In this document: positions 6,381-15,565 of the stretch, one piece after another
How the letters are laid out: each line of letters starts with the position of its first letter
Position numbering within the stretch: position 1 is the first letter of the stretch
Source of the DNA: JAHRAH01 sp051009015
Lineage (GTDB): Bacteria > Pseudomonadota > Gammaproteobacteria > Tethybacterales > Persebacteraceae
Length of the DNA: 19,781 nt
Assembly (NCBI GenBank): GCA_051009015.1
Contig: JBPCWZ010000075.1
Coordinates: 1 to 19,781, forward strand
Reading direction: 5' to 3'
Notes under the pieces: model-generated
Told to the model about the DNA's origin: nothing
Database searches by the model: none
Seen by the model: only the letters and a program-made list of their open reading frames with translations
Program-made: the position numbers and the translations under genes

Positions 6381-9088
6381 TGGCGCATTTTCTTTCCCGC
6401 ATTTTTGGCAACGCCAACGAGCGGCTGATAGCCGGCTATCGCGCTGTCCTGCCGCAAATAGAAAAGGCGGCGGAAGGTTTGCAACAGGCAAGCGACGACG
6501 ACATTCGCGCCCGTTTCGCAACATTGCGCGGGCGGGTGCAAAAAGGCGAAAGCACAAAGTCGCTTTTGCCGCCGGTTTTTGCCCTTGTGCGCGAAGCCGC
6601 CGCGCGCACTTTGGCGATGCGTCATTTTGACGAGCAGTTAATCGGCGGGATGGCGCTTTTTGACGGGCGCATCGCCGAGATGAAAACGGGAGAAGGAAAA
6701 ACATTGGCGGCGACATTGCCGGTATGCTTGCAAACACTCGGCGGCGAAGGCGCGCATGTGGTGACGGTCAATGATTATCTCGCCCGCCGCGATGCCGAAT
6801 GGATGGGCGCGTTATACCGGTTTTTGGGCTTGACCATCGGCGTCAATGCCGCCGGAATGCAGCAGGAGGAAAAAGCCGCCGCCTATGCCTGCGACATTAC
6901 CTACGGCACAAACAACGAGTTCGGCTTTGATTACCTGCGCGATAATATGCGCTTTGACCCGGCGGCAAAATGCCAGCGGCGTTTGTGTTTTGCCATTGTT
7001 GACGAAGTGGACAGCATATTGATAGACGAAGCGCGCACGCCGCTTATCATCTCCGGCGAAGCGGAAGATAATATCGCGCTATACCGCACGACCGCCAAAC
7101 TTGCCGCCGCATTCCGCCGCGCGGAAGGAAGTGCGGAAGAAGACCCGGATGGCGATTTTACGATGGACGAAAAAACCCGCGAGATACATTTGAGCGAAAG
7201 CGGTTTTGAACGCGCCGAAAAAATGTTTGCCGATGCCGGTTTGCTATCCGAAGGCGGTTTGTATGATGCGGCAAACCTGGGATTGCTGCATCATCTTAAT
7301 GCGGCGTTAAAAGCGCGCCATTTGTTTTTGCGCGACCGCGATTATGTGGTGCAAAACGGCGAAGTGGTTATTGTTGATGAATTTACCGGCAGGTTAATGC
7401 CCGGGCGCAGATGGGGCGACGGGCAGCATCAGGCGGTGGAAGCAAAGGAAAATGTCGCGGTGCAAAAGGAGAGTCAAACGCTCGCCTCCATTTCCTTCCA
7501 GAACTATTTTCGTTTGTATGACAAACTTGCCGGAATGACCGGCACGGCGCTGACGGAAGCGGAAGAGTTTCGCTTTATCTACAATCTCGGCGTTTGCGAG
7601 ATTCCCACCCACAAAAAAATGATAAGGCGCGACGAACAGGACAAGGTGTATCAGACCTACGCCGCCAAACAGCGCGCCATCATCGCCGACATAAAAGATT
7701 GCGCCGCCCGCCGTCAGCCGGTTTTGGTCGGCACGACTTCCATTGAAGAATCCGAAAAGTTGTCGGCGCTTTTGACGCGGGATAAACTTCCGCACAATGT
7801 CCTCAACGCCAAACAGCACGAAAGGGAAGCGCACATTATCGCCGAAGCGGGCGCGCCGGGGGCGGCGACCATTGCGACAAACATGGCAGGGCGCGGCACC
7901 GACATTGTTTTGGGGGGTAATATCCAAAGCCGCCGCGATGCCGTCAATGCCGATGATTCCCTGAGCGAAGACGAAAAGCAAAAACAACTGACCGCCGCAA
8001 ATGAAGAATGGCTCGCCCGTCATCAGCAGGTCGCCGAAAGCGGCGGATTGCGCATTATCGGCACCGAGCGGCACGAATCGCGGCGGATAGATAATCAATT
8101 GCGCGGGCGCTCCGGGCGGCAGGGCGACAACGGATCCAGCATTTTCTATTTGTCGTTTGAGGATTCTTTGCTGCGCGTTTTTGCCACGCGCCGCGCCGCC
8201 AAAGTAATGCGAATGCTGAAACAGGAGGAGGACGATGCGATAGAAGCGAAGATGGTATCGCGCACCATAGAAAACGCCCAGCACAAAGTGGAAACGCACA
8301 ACTTTGACATCCGCCGCCAACTGCTTGAATATGACGACATCGCCAACGAGCAGCGGCGGATTATCTATCAACAGCGCGAGCATATTATCAACGCCGCCGA
8401 CATTGCGCCGATAGCGGCGGATTTGCGGGTGGAAGATTTGCGCGAAGTCGCATCCGCCCACATAACACCCGACTCGCCGGAAGAAGAATGGCGCGTGCCG
8501 CAACTGATGCAGTTGCTTGCCGCCGATTACCGCCTGCATTTGCCGGTTGATGAATGGCTGAAAGGGGATGACAAACTGACGGCGGCGCAGGTTGTTGATA
8601 AGATAGCCGCCGCCGCCGAGGAAGATTACGCCGCCAAAACCGCCAATATCGGCGGCGGCAGGTTTAATGTGTTTTTGCGCTCTCTTGTTTTGGATGTCAT
8701 AGACAGCAACTGGCGCTCGCATTTGTCGGCTTTGGACAGTTTGCGTATGTCCATCGGCTTGCGCGGGATGGCGCAAAAAAACCCCAAGCAGGAATACAAG
8801 CGCGAAGCGTTTGAGTTGTTTGAGCGCATGCTCGCCGCCATCAAACACTCGGTGGCAAAAATCTTATACTCCTTGTCGGTGCGGCAAAACGCCGAACAGG
8901 AAGCGATTAAACCGCCGCCGATGATTATCCCGCCGAAAGAGTTGCCGCAACAGGCGCAACCTTCGCCGCCAATGCAACAACCGCCGCAACAACCGCCGCA
9001 AGCGGTGCAGAGTCCGAAGATACAGCGCAATGCTCCCTGCCCTTGCGGCTCCGGCAAGAAATATAAAAAATGCTGCGGCGCGGCGTGA
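6380..9088 (+). CDS. secA: Preprotein translocase ATPase SecA
   Basis: This is the motor that pushes unfolded precursors through SecYEG. The 902 aa equal the usual length. Walker A is TGEGKT (103-108) and Walker B DEVD (208-211). The second nucleotide-binding fold shows NMAGRGTDIVLGG (501-513) and QLRGRSGRQGD (573-583). The C-terminus has a proline- and glutamine-rich linker followed by the SEC-C zinc motif CPCGSGKKYKKCC (C887, C889, C898, C899), which binds SecB and phospholipid in known SecAs. The ATG overlaps the M23 stop (TAATG), so translation is probably coupled. The stop in turn overlaps the dut start. Confidence 0.99.
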   Translation: MAHFLSRIFGNANERLIAGYRAVLPQIEKAAEGLQQASDDDIRARFATLRGRVQKGESTKSLLPPVFALVREAAARTLAMRHFDEQLIGGMALFDGRIAEMKTGEGKTLAATLPVCLQTLGGEGAHVVTVNDYLARRDAEWMGALYRFLGLTIGVNAAGMQQEEKAAAYACDITYGTNNEFGFDYLRDNMRFDPAAKCQRRLCFAIVDEVDSILIDEARTPLIISGEAEDNIALYRTTAKLAAAFRRAEGSAEEDPDGDFTMDEKTREIHLSESGFERAEKMFADAGLLSEGGLYDAANLGLLHHLNAALKARHLFLRDRDYVVQNGEVVIVDEFTGRLMPGRRWGDGQHQAVEAKENVAVQKESQTLASISFQNYFRLYDKLAGMTGTALTEAEEFRFIYNLGVCEIPTHKKMIRRDEQDKVYQTYAAKQRAIIADIKDCAARRQPVLVGTTSIEESEKLSALLTRDKLPHNVLNAKQHEREAHIIAEAGAPGAATIATNMAGRGTDIVLGGNIQSRRDAVNADDSLSEDEKQKQLTAANEEWLARHQQVAESGGLRIIGTERHESRRIDNQLRGRSGRQGDNGSSIFYLSFEDSLLRVFATRRAAKVMRMLKQEEDDAIEAKMVSRTIENAQHKVETHNFDIRRQLLEYDDIANEQRRIIYQQREHIINAADIAPIAADLRVEDLREVASAHITPDSPEEEWRVPQLMQLLAADYRLHLPVDEWLKGDDKLTAAQVVDKIAAAAEEDYAAKTANIGGGRFNVFLRSLVLDVIDSNWRSHLSALDSLRMSIGLRGMAQKNPKQEYKREAFELFERMLAAIKHSVAKILYSLSVRQNAEQEAIKPPPMIIPPKELPQQAQPSPPMQQPPQQPPQAVQSPKIQRNAPCPCGSGKKYKKCCGAA

Positions 9089-9546
9089 TGATAAAAATCC
9101 AAACAAGAATAATAGACCCGCGCATCGGGCGCGAGTTCCCGCTGCCTTCCTATGCGACCGAAGGCGCGGCGGGGATGGACTTGCGCGCCTGCATAGAAAA
9201 GCCGGCAGTGATAGCATGCGGCGGGACGGTGCAAATCGGCACCGGCATAGCGATTAGCATTTTGGATTCTTCACAGATGGCATTACTCGCCCCGCGTTCC
9301 GGCTTGGGCACAAAACACGGCATTGTGCTTGCTAACTCGCTCGGCATCATAGACGCCGATTATCAGAATGAATTAAAAGTGTCGCTTTACAACCGCGGGC
9401 AAAAGGAATATGAGATAAGCCCCGGCGAGCGGGTTTGTCAATTGGTCATAATGCCGATAACGCGGGCGGTCTTACATGTTGTTGAAGAGTTCTCCACACA
9501 AACCCCGCGCGGCGGCGGCGGCTTCGGCTCCACCGGCCGCTTTTAG
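9088..9546 (+). CDS. dut: Deoxyuridine 5'-triphosphate nucleotidohydrolase
   Basis: This enzyme hydrolyses dUTP to dUMP and pyrophosphate, keeping uracil out of DNA and feeding thymidylate synthesis. The trimeric dUTPase family is evident at 152 aa. Motif 1 is AAGMDLRA (27-34), motif 2 PRSGLG (69-74), and motif 3 GIIDADYQNEL (86-96) with D89 and Y92. Motif 4 is GERVCQLVIMP (113-123) and motif 5 RGGGGFGSTG (141-150). In motif 3 the residue after Q is Asn where most homologues have Gly. The start at 9088 shares one base with the secA stop (TGATG) and gives the standard MIKIQ-type N-terminus; an ATG 18 nt upstream lies inside secA. An intrinsic terminator follows at 9622. Confidence 0.98.
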   Translation: MIKIQTRIIDPRIGREFPLPSYATEGAAGMDLRACIEKPAVIACGGTVQIGTGIAISILDSSQMALLAPRSGLGTKHGIVLANSLGIIDADYQNELKVSLYNRGQKEYEISPGERVCQLVIMPITRAVLHVVEEFSTQTPRGGGGFGSTGRF

Positions 9547-9596
9547 AAAAAAGTGCCGCCGAAAAACTTGCCTTGATTTATGTGAATTCCGGCGGC
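9547..9596 (-). terminator. Possible minus-strand terminator for the helicase operon
   Basis: On the minus strand GCCGCCG/CGGCGGC (9596-9590 with 9561-9555) forms a 7-bp stem. It is followed after two bases by a six-T run (complement of 9547-9552). The 28-nt loop is long for an intrinsic terminator, hence low confidence. It lies between the convergent dut and helicase genes. Confidence 0.3.
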
Positions 9597-9621
9597 GAAA
9601 ACACACGACCGCCCGCCCTTC

Positions 9622-9650
9622 GCCGTTGTTTTTTGGCACAACGGCTTTTT
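9622..9650 (+). terminator. Intrinsic terminator after dut
   Basis: GCCGTTGT (9622-9629) pairs perfectly with ACAACGGC (9638-9645) across an 8-nt loop. TTTTT and a longer T-rich tract follow. This is a good rho-independent terminator for the M23-secA-dut operon. Confidence 0.75.
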
Positions 9651-9673
9651 GTTGTTTTGTCTTTTATATGTCG

Positions 9674-12661
9674 TTAGTCCGCCGGTTTCAGTGTGCCGTC
9701 CGGGGCGAGTATGGCGGTGCGGACGGTTGTTTGCGGGTATAACTTTTCCGCCGCTTTGCGGTAAGTTTGCAGTTGCGCCCGATGGCGGGATATGTCGGCG
9801 GCGCCGCTTTTGTAATCTATCACCCATGTTTCTTTTTCGCCGGTTATCAGCAAATCGGGGCGGACAACTTTGCCGCCGCCATCGGCGATGTCGGTTTCAA
9901 CAAAAAACGCCGCGCTTTCTTTGAGGATTTTTTGCAGTTGCGGCGATGACAGGGTTTTTTGCGCCGCCGCCGCATCATCGGGCGATGCCCCGGTTTGTTT
10001 TGCCGCTTCGCTTTTGTCAAAGCCCAAAAGCATAAGCGCTATCAGTTGATGCAAAGCGCGCCCGCGGATAATCTGCGGCGTTTGCGGGCGGCGCTTGCCG
10101 ATATTGGCGGTTTGTTTTTTCGCCGCTTTGGTTTTTGGCGAAAGTTGCGGCGGCACGCTTTCCACTTTCGGCATTTTGCCGTAAGTTAACATTCCCGTTT
10201 TATCATCGCCGCCATCGGCAAGCGTTTTCATCGCCGTCAGCATTCTCCCCGCCGGAGTTTCAATCTTCGGTTCGGATAATGCAAAAACCATCAGCGCCTG
10301 TTGCGCGCGCGTCATCGCGACATAAAACAAGTTTTCTTCCTCTTTTGCCTTTTGTTGTTTTGCCGCTTCTGCCGCATCGGCAAAGGCGTGTTTGTATGTG
10401 CGCGGGCGGATGACAAACTGCCGCGGCTTTTCTTCTCCCGCTTTCCATTCGGCAAAAACATCCGCGCTGTCGCCTTTGCCGCCGTCTTTGTCAAAATCGC
10501 TGTCGGCGAGAATAACCACCGGCGACTGCAAACCTTTGGCTTTATGCACCGTATACAAACGGACGGCATTGCTGCCGCCCGCCGCTTCCGGCGCCGGAAG
10601 ATTGTTTGCACTTTGGCAAAACTGCGCAAGGAGCGGGCGGTTGCCGTCGTCCGTTGCCAGGGATGCATCCAAAAGCGCATTGATATCGGCGCAAACCTGC
10701 CCGCGCAAATGATGCGGCGATGCGGCGACATAACGGGCGAAAACATCCCCTTCGGCGATGATGGAATGCAACAAATCCGCCGCCGGTAAAACGGCATTGC
10801 GCGCGCGGTTTCGCCATTGCTGCAACAAATCGGCGGCGCGTTTTATCGCCGGCGTTGAATCTTTCGCGTCCCGCTTTTCCATTAGCGCATTCCACAAAGT
10901 ATTCTCCCCGCGCCCCGCCGCTATGTGCTGCAACTCATCATCGGTCAGCAAAAACAACGGCGATTTTAATGCCCGCGCCAAAGGCAAATCGCGCCCGGGA
11001 AAAAGCAGCACCGCCGCAACATCCAGCAAATCGGCGGCGGCAAACCGGTCGGCGAGTTTGACATTGCCGCCGGAGGTAATGCAGCCAATGCCGTATTTTG
11101 CCAACTCCCTGACAAGCGAATCGGCATGCGTCATCTGCCGCAACAATATCATAATATCCCCGCCATTGCAGGGGCGTGTTTTATCGCCGTCTTTGATTTG
11201 CCATTTGCCTATGGCATTTGCCGCCGCATCGGCAACCGCCATCGCCCATTGCTGCCGCTTGGTGCTGTCGTCTTCCTCCGCTTTTAAGGGGTGGCGGATT
11301 TTCACTCTTGTTTTGGCTTTTTTGCCCTCCGCGCCGGTAATGACAAAGGCGACATGACCGGGCAAACCGTCGTTAACACCGGCGGCGGGTTTGTGTTTTT
11401 GGTATTGCTCCATCGTTCCGTCAAAAACGGCATTGACAACATCCAGCACCGGCGGTGCGCACCGGCGGCATTGGTTTTCGTCTTTGGCTTCCACGGGCGG
11501 GTAGTATTTTTGCAAAAAATCCGCGGCTTCGTCGAGCAGTTTGGCATCGCCGTGACGAAAGCCGTATATCGCCTGCTTGCGGTCGCCGACAATATAAACG
11601 GACGGCGAATCATCGCTACCGTGCGCATCCCAAAGCCACTTTTGCACAACCGCCCACTGCATCGGGTTGGTATCCTGAAACTCGTCAATAAGGAGATGGC
11701 GGTATTTGCGCGAAAGCCGGTAGGTAATGTCGGGCATTATCCGCTCATCAACAACGGCGCGCCATGCCAGATATTCCAAATCGTCAAAAGTAATAATGTT
11801 TTCGGCGCGCTTGTATTCGTGCATTTGCGCGGCAAAATCGCGGCATACGATTAACGCCGCTTCGTTAAACTGCGCCGCCGCCGCATTCTCAAACGCCAGC
11901 CAAAAGTCATAATACGCTTCCGCAACGGCGCGGGTGTTTTCGCTTTTTGTCAGGTTAACGCGGATGGTGTTTGTTTTTGTCAAAAAAACTTCCCGCCCAT
12001 CTTCGGGCGCAATTTCATTCGCCGCTATTTGCCGCGCGGTTTCGCCGACAACGTCGCCGCCGTCAAAACTCGCCAGCACTTTGCGCAAAGTATCTTCCGC
12101 CGCCGCTTTTGTTTTTTGCGCTTGTTGTGTTTGCATCTTTTGCCGCCCGCCGCCATCGTCATATAATCGCCATGCGTTCAGTTTATTGCCAAAGGCGCTA
12201 AAAACTTTTTGCAAAGCCGATGGCGACAAATGCGAAAGCACCAATTGCAGCGCCGGAGTGAGCGGTTGCGATTCGGTTTTTTTCAGCCATCTGCGCCAGA
12301 TAATATCGGCAAGCGGCTGCTGCTTGTCGTCATACAAACGCGCCGGCAAATGTTCGGACGGCGACCACGGGCGGTTTTCCGCCAGCGTCATAAACCAACT
12401 GTGAAAAGTGCTTATCGTCAAATCATCGCGCGGCGTCTCCCGCAACATTACGCGGCGCAACACTTTTTCCGCTTCCGGCGTGTTTTCTTCGCGCAACCTT
12501 TGCAGCAACCGCCGGTATATTTCCGCCGCCGCCTTGCGCGTGAAAGTGATAGCCAAAACCTCGCCCGGCTCCGCCCCGCCCAAAAGCAAAGCCGACAGGC
12601 GCGATATGAGCCCGTGCGTTTTGCCGCTTCCGGCGCACGATTTGACAACTTCGTTTTGCAT
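9674..12661 (-). CDS. RecB/AddA-type helicase-nuclease
   Basis: This 995-aa UvrD-family (SF1A) helicase has a C-terminal PD-(D/E)XK nuclease, the architecture of the RecB and AddA subunits that process DNA double-strand ends. Walker A is SCAGSGKT (8-15), Walker B LLIDEFQDTN (323-332), motif III VGDRKQAIYGFRHGD (358-372), motif V TVHKAKGLQ (704-712), then YVAMTRAQQAL. The nuclease shows ALHQL (H871), RPD (D936) and VIDYKSG (D949, K951), so both activities look intact. Motif IV reads NQCRRCAPPVLD in place of the common NWRS-type sequence. The protein starts seven residues before Walker A, so it has no N-terminal Q motif, and it is shorter than RecB (about 1180). Neither RecC, RecD nor AddB is in the window. 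It starts 2 nt after nadC ends. Confidence 0.93.
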   Translation of the reverse strand: MQNEVVKSCAGSGKTHGLISRLSALLLGGAEPGEVLAITFTRKAAAEIYRRLLQRLREENTPEAEKVLRRVMLRETPRDDLTISTFHSWFMTLAENRPWSPSEHLPARLYDDKQQPLADIIWRRWLKKTESQPLTPALQLVLSHLSPSALQKVFSAFGNKLNAWRLYDDGGGRQKMQTQQAQKTKAAAEDTLRKVLASFDGGDVVGETARQIAANEIAPEDGREVFLTKTNTIRVNLTKSENTRAVAEAYYDFWLAFENAAAAQFNEAALIVCRDFAAQMHEYKRAENIITFDDLEYLAWRAVVDERIMPDITYRLSRKYRHLLIDEFQDTNPMQWAVVQKWLWDAHGSDDSPSVYIVGDRKQAIYGFRHGDAKLLDEAADFLQKYYPPVEAKDENQCRRCAPPVLDVVNAVFDGTMEQYQKHKPAAGVNDGLPGHVAFVITGAEGKKAKTRVKIRHPLKAEEDDSTKRQQWAMAVADAAANAIGKWQIKDGDKTRPCNGGDIMILLRQMTHADSLVRELAKYGIGCITSGGNVKLADRFAAADLLDVAAVLLFPGRDLPLARALKSPLFLLTDDELQHIAAGRGENTLWNALMEKRDAKDSTPAIKRAADLLQQWRNRARNAVLPAADLLHSIIAEGDVFARYVAASPHHLRGQVCADINALLDASLATDDGNRPLLAQFCQSANNLPAPEAAGGSNAVRLYTVHKAKGLQSPVVILADSDFDKDGGKGDSADVFAEWKAGEEKPRQFVIRPRTYKHAFADAAEAAKQQKAKEEENLFYVAMTRAQQALMVFALSEPKIETPAGRMLTAMKTLADGGDDKTGMLTYGKMPKVESVPPQLSPKTKAAKKQTANIGKRRPQTPQIIRGRALHQLIALMLLGFDKSEAAKQTGASPDDAAAAQKTLSSPQLQKILKESAAFFVETDIADGGGKVVRPDLLITGEKETWVIDYKSGAADISRHRAQLQTYRKAAEKLYPQTTVRTAILAPDGTLKPAD

Positions 12662-12663
12662 TG

Positions 12664-13515
12664 TTATTTAATGATAAAAGAAAAATCCACGGCGCGGATG
12701 TTTTTTGTCAATGCGCCGGCGGATATGCGATTGACGCCGCTCGCCGCTATTTCCGGCAGCGCGGCATAACTGATGCCGCCGGATGCTTCCAGTTGCGCCC
12801 GCCCGCGATTGATTTTGACGGCGGCGCGCAATTGATTGACGGAAAAGTTATCCAGCAATATGCGCTTCGCCCCCGCTTGCAGTGCCTGTTGCAACTCTTT
12901 GCCATCGCGCACTTCCGTCGTTATCTTTTGCGAATCGGCACACTCCTTTTTTGCCTTTCGCAATGCTTCGGCAATGCTTCCGGCGGCGCGAATATGATTC
13001 TCCTTTATCAGAATCTCATCAAACAAACCCATCCGGTGATTGTGCGCCCCGCCGATGCGCACGGCGTATTTTTGCGCGGCGCGCAACTTCGGTATCGTCT
13101 TGCGCGTGTCGGTAATCATGAGTCCCGGTTGTTTTTGTTGCGCCCGCTTTTGCCACTTGCGCGCGGCGGTTGCGGTTGCGGATAAGGTTTGCAAAAAATT
13201 AACCGCCGCGCGCTCGCCGCTTAGCAATGCTTTCGCCGATGCGGTTACCGTGCAAACTTCCCCTTTCGTCATTTCGCCTTCTTTTGTCCGCCAGTCAAAA
13301 ATCGCCCCGGAGTCCAAAAGCAAAAACACTTTTTCAAACCACGGCGCGCCGCAAAGCACCGCCCGCTGTCGGCAAAACAAAACCCCGCAGGATACAATAT
13401 CGCCCGCCAAAGCCGCCGACATATCGCCATCGCCGACATCCTCGCGCAAAGCCGCCCGCGCATCAAGGGTAATCACTTTTTGCAATGCGCCGCCGTTTTT
13501 TGTCATATTCGGCAT
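12664..13515 (-). CDS. nadC: Nicotinate-nucleotide pyrophosphorylase (carboxylating)
   Basis: Quinolinate phosphoribosyltransferase turns quinolinate and PRPP into nicotinate mononucleotide, CO2 and pyrophosphate, in de novo NAD synthesis. The 283 aa match the family. Visible motifs are EDVGDGD (25-31), TDTRKTIPKLRAAQKYAVR (135-153), GGAHNHRMGL (155-164) and LIKENH (169-174, K171). E201, D222 and LEASGGI (242-248) follow, then ISAGALT near the C-terminus. In GGAHNHR an Ala-His pair occupies the position where Gly-Ala or Gly-Lys is more common. A good AAAGGAG lies 8 nt before the ATG. It follows dat by 13 nt and the helicase gene follows it by 2 nt, so all are probably one message. Confidence 0.97.
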   Translation of the reverse strand: MPNMTKNGGALQKVITLDARAALREDVGDGDMSAALAGDIVSCGVLFCRQRAVLCGAPWFEKVFLLLDSGAIFDWRTKEGEMTKGEVCTVTASAKALLSGERAAVNFLQTLSATATAARKWQKRAQQKQPGLMITDTRKTIPKLRAAQKYAVRIGGAHNHRMGLFDEILIKENHIRAAGSIAEALRKAKKECADSQKITTEVRDGKELQQALQAGAKRILLDNFSVNQLRAAVKINRGRAQLEASGGISYAALPEIAASGVNRISAGALTKNIRAVDFSFIIK

Positions 13516-13528
13516 TCTATCCGCTCCT

Positions 13529-14392
13529 TTACTCTCCCCGGCAATGGGCGTTTATCAGTTGATTCATCGCGGCGCGGGCGCGGCGGTATGTTTTGCCCGG
13601 CTTGCCGTTGCCGATGGCGATGCCGTCCAGCATTACGACCGGCAGAATGTTTTTTGTTGACGAGCATAACCAAACTTCATCGGCGGCGGCGACTTCGGGG
13701 CGGGTTATCTGGCATGCGCGAAAAGGCAAACCGGCGTTTTTTGCCGCCATGCGCAAAGCGTCAAAAGCGGTAATGCCGCGCAATACATTGTCATCCGCTT
13801 TTGGAATGCGCACTTCGCCGCCGCCGACGATGGCGACATTTGCCGCCGCGCTTTCGGTCAATATTCCGTTGCGAAACAAAACAACTTCCGCCGCCCCGGC
13901 ATCCTGCGCGCGGCGCGACAACAAAACCGCCGCCAGCATTGAAGTGCATTTAATATCGCCGCGCCGCCAGCGAAAATCTTCCTCCGTAATGCAATGCACT
14001 CCCTTTGTGATATCCCCCCGCGAAGGTTTCGGCAAACGCCAAACCGCCATTAATGCCGAAGGTTTGGCGTCATCGTCAAAACTATGACGGCGCTGCGCCT
14101 GCACGCCGCGGCTGATGTGAATATAAAGCGCAATGTCGGCGAAAGGTTGCGCCCTTATCAATTCCCGCGCCGGTTTTTGCAAAGTCGCGGTGTCAAAAAC
14201 CATCCGCGCCTCGCGCAAACTGCGGCGCAAGCGCGAAAGATGCCGCCGCCAAAAAAACGGCCGCCGATGATACACCGGCACAACTTCATAAACGCCGTCG
14301 CCGAAAAGAAAGCCGCGGTCCATCGCCGGTATGCGCGTATCGGCAAGGAGCGAAAACTTACCATTCAGCCAGCAATCGTTTGTTTTCGCCAT
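13529..14392 (-). CDS. dat: D-amino-acid (D-alanine) transaminase, class IV
   Basis: This PLP enzyme exchanges the amino group between D-alanine and 2-oxoglutarate to make D-glutamate and pyruvate. The 287 aa carry the fold-type IV pattern: MDRGFLFGDGVYEVVPVY (24-41), the Arg/His substrate-carboxylate trap RGVQAQRRHSF, and the PLP lysine K148 in GDIKCTS. The GILTESAAANVAI strand and CSSTKNILPV follow. These match D-alanine transaminases better than branched-chain transaminases or aminodeoxychorismate lyase, the other class IV options. Its first 35 nt overlap the dacA 3' end. The two genes are neighbours in many gammaproteobacteria, a pairing that fits reuse of D-alanine released from peptidoglycan. 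No strong Shine-Dalgarno is visible, so translation may be coupled. Confidence 0.9.
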   Translation of the reverse strand: MAKTNDCWLNGKFSLLADTRIPAMDRGFLFGDGVYEVVPVYHRRPFFWRRHLSRLRRSLREARMVFDTATLQKPARELIRAQPFADIALYIHISRGVQAQRRHSFDDDAKPSALMAVWRLPKPSRGDITKGVHCITEEDFRWRRGDIKCTSMLAAVLLSRRAQDAGAAEVVLFRNGILTESAAANVAIVGGGEVRIPKADDNVLRGITAFDALRMAAKNAGLPFRACQITRPEVAAADEVWLCSSTKNILPVVMLDGIAIGNGKPGKTYRRARAAMNQLINAHCRGE

Positions 14393-15521
14393 GTCCGAGC
14401 AGATGCAGTTTTATGCCGTCCGTTATGCCGCGCCACAAACCGCCTTCGGCGATTGACTCTTCGGCGGCGACTTTTATCACCCGCAAAACTTCGCCGTCAT
14501 TGGACATCACGCGAATCTCGCCGACTTCATCTCCCTTTTTTACCGGCGCCAAAAGCGGATTTTGGGGATGAAAAACCGCCCGCAATGCTTCGGCGCGCGG
14601 CACGGTCATCAAGCCCGATGCAACGGGGCGGGCGGGCACCGACTCCTTGTCGCCATTAAAAACCGGCAAATCGCGCACTTTGTTTTCGTCAAACAAACGG
14701 CGGTTGCGAAAGAAAGCAAAGCCGTAGTTTAGCAGTTTCGCACTCTCTTGCTGTCGCGCCGATGGCGACTTTGTTTTCATCACGACCGCGATAATCCGCC
14801 GCCCGTTGCGTTTTGCCGATGACGCCAAACTGTAACCCGCCGCTTTTGTATAGCCGGTCTTCACGCCGTCCGCGCCGTCAAAAGAATCCAAAAGCCCGTT
14901 GCGGTTTTGCTGGGTTATGTTGTTGAAGGTAAATTCGCGCTCGGCGTATATTTGATACAACTTCGGATGCTCGCGCACCGATGCCCGCACGATATTGGCG
15001 ATATCGCGCGCCGAAGTGTAATGCGCCTTTGCCGGCAAACCGGTGGAATTGGCAAAGCGGGTATTGTCAAGCGACAACTTGCGCGCTTCGGCGTTCATCC
15101 ATTCGGCAAAAGCCGCTTCGTCTCCGGCAAGGGCTTCGGCAAGGGCGATGGCGGCATCATTGCCCGATTGGACGATGACGCCGTAAAGCAAATCGCGCAC
15201 GCTGACATGCTCGCCGACTTCTATGAAAGTTTTTGACCCCGCGACATTCGCCGCCCATGCGTTTCGCGATATGACAATCTCCTGCTCCATCCGCAAAGCA
15301 CCATCGCGCAAGGCATTAAAAACCAAATGCGCGCTCATAATCTTCGTCAATGACGCGGGCGGCAGGCGCAAGTCGGCATTTTTTTCGCCCAACACTTCGC
15401 CGGTATCGGCATCCATCAAAATATACGATTCGGACGCCACATTCGGCGGCGGCGGCGCGGCAAAAACCAGCGGTGGCGACAATACCGCACACAACAACAA
15501 AACCCGGGCAAAAACGGTCAT
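14358..15521 (-). CDS. dacA: D-alanyl-D-alanine carboxypeptidase (PBP5/6 family)
   Basis: This low-molecular-weight penicillin-binding protein removes the terminal D-alanine from peptidoglycan pentapeptides in the periplasm. The 387 aa begin with a signal peptide (MTVFARVLLLCAVL, cleavage near residues 21-22). The S11 peptidase triad is complete: SLTK (S57, K60), SGN (119-121) and KTG (221-223). A PBP5-type C-terminal beta domain occupies roughly 280-365. The end (GLWRGITDGIKLHLLGHGE) fits the amphipathic helix that tethers these enzymes to the inner membrane. It is probably first in the dacA-dat-nadC-helicase operon. There is no clear Shine-Dalgarno, but the signal peptide fixes the start. 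Confidence 0.96.
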   Translation of the reverse strand: MTVFARVLLLCAVLSPPLVFAAPPPPNVASESYILMDADTGEVLGEKNADLRLPPASLTKIMSAHLVFNALRDGALRMEQEIVISRNAWAANVAGSKTFIEVGEHVSVRDLLYGVIVQSGNDAAIALAEALAGDEAAFAEWMNAEARKLSLDNTRFANSTGLPAKAHYTSARDIANIVRASVREHPKLYQIYAEREFTFNNITQQNRNGLLDSFDGADGVKTGYTKAAGYSLASSAKRNGRRIIAVVMKTKSPSARQQESAKLLNYGFAFFRNRRLFDENKVRDLPVFNGDKESVPARPVASGLMTVPRAEALRAVFHPQNPLLAPVKKGDEVGEIRVMSNDGEVLRVIKVAAEESIAEGGLWRGITDGIKLHLLGHGENKRLLAEW

Positions 15522-15565
15522 TCTCAGAGCCGGGCTTTATGCCGCCCGCATCGGTTGCGGTATTT

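Noticed and set aside
7394..8848. Long open frame (484 codons) antisense to secA
   Set aside because: It mirrors SecA codons, has no recognisable domain or Shine-Dalgarno, and the plus-strand SecA reading is certain. Long antisense frames are expected with this codon bias.
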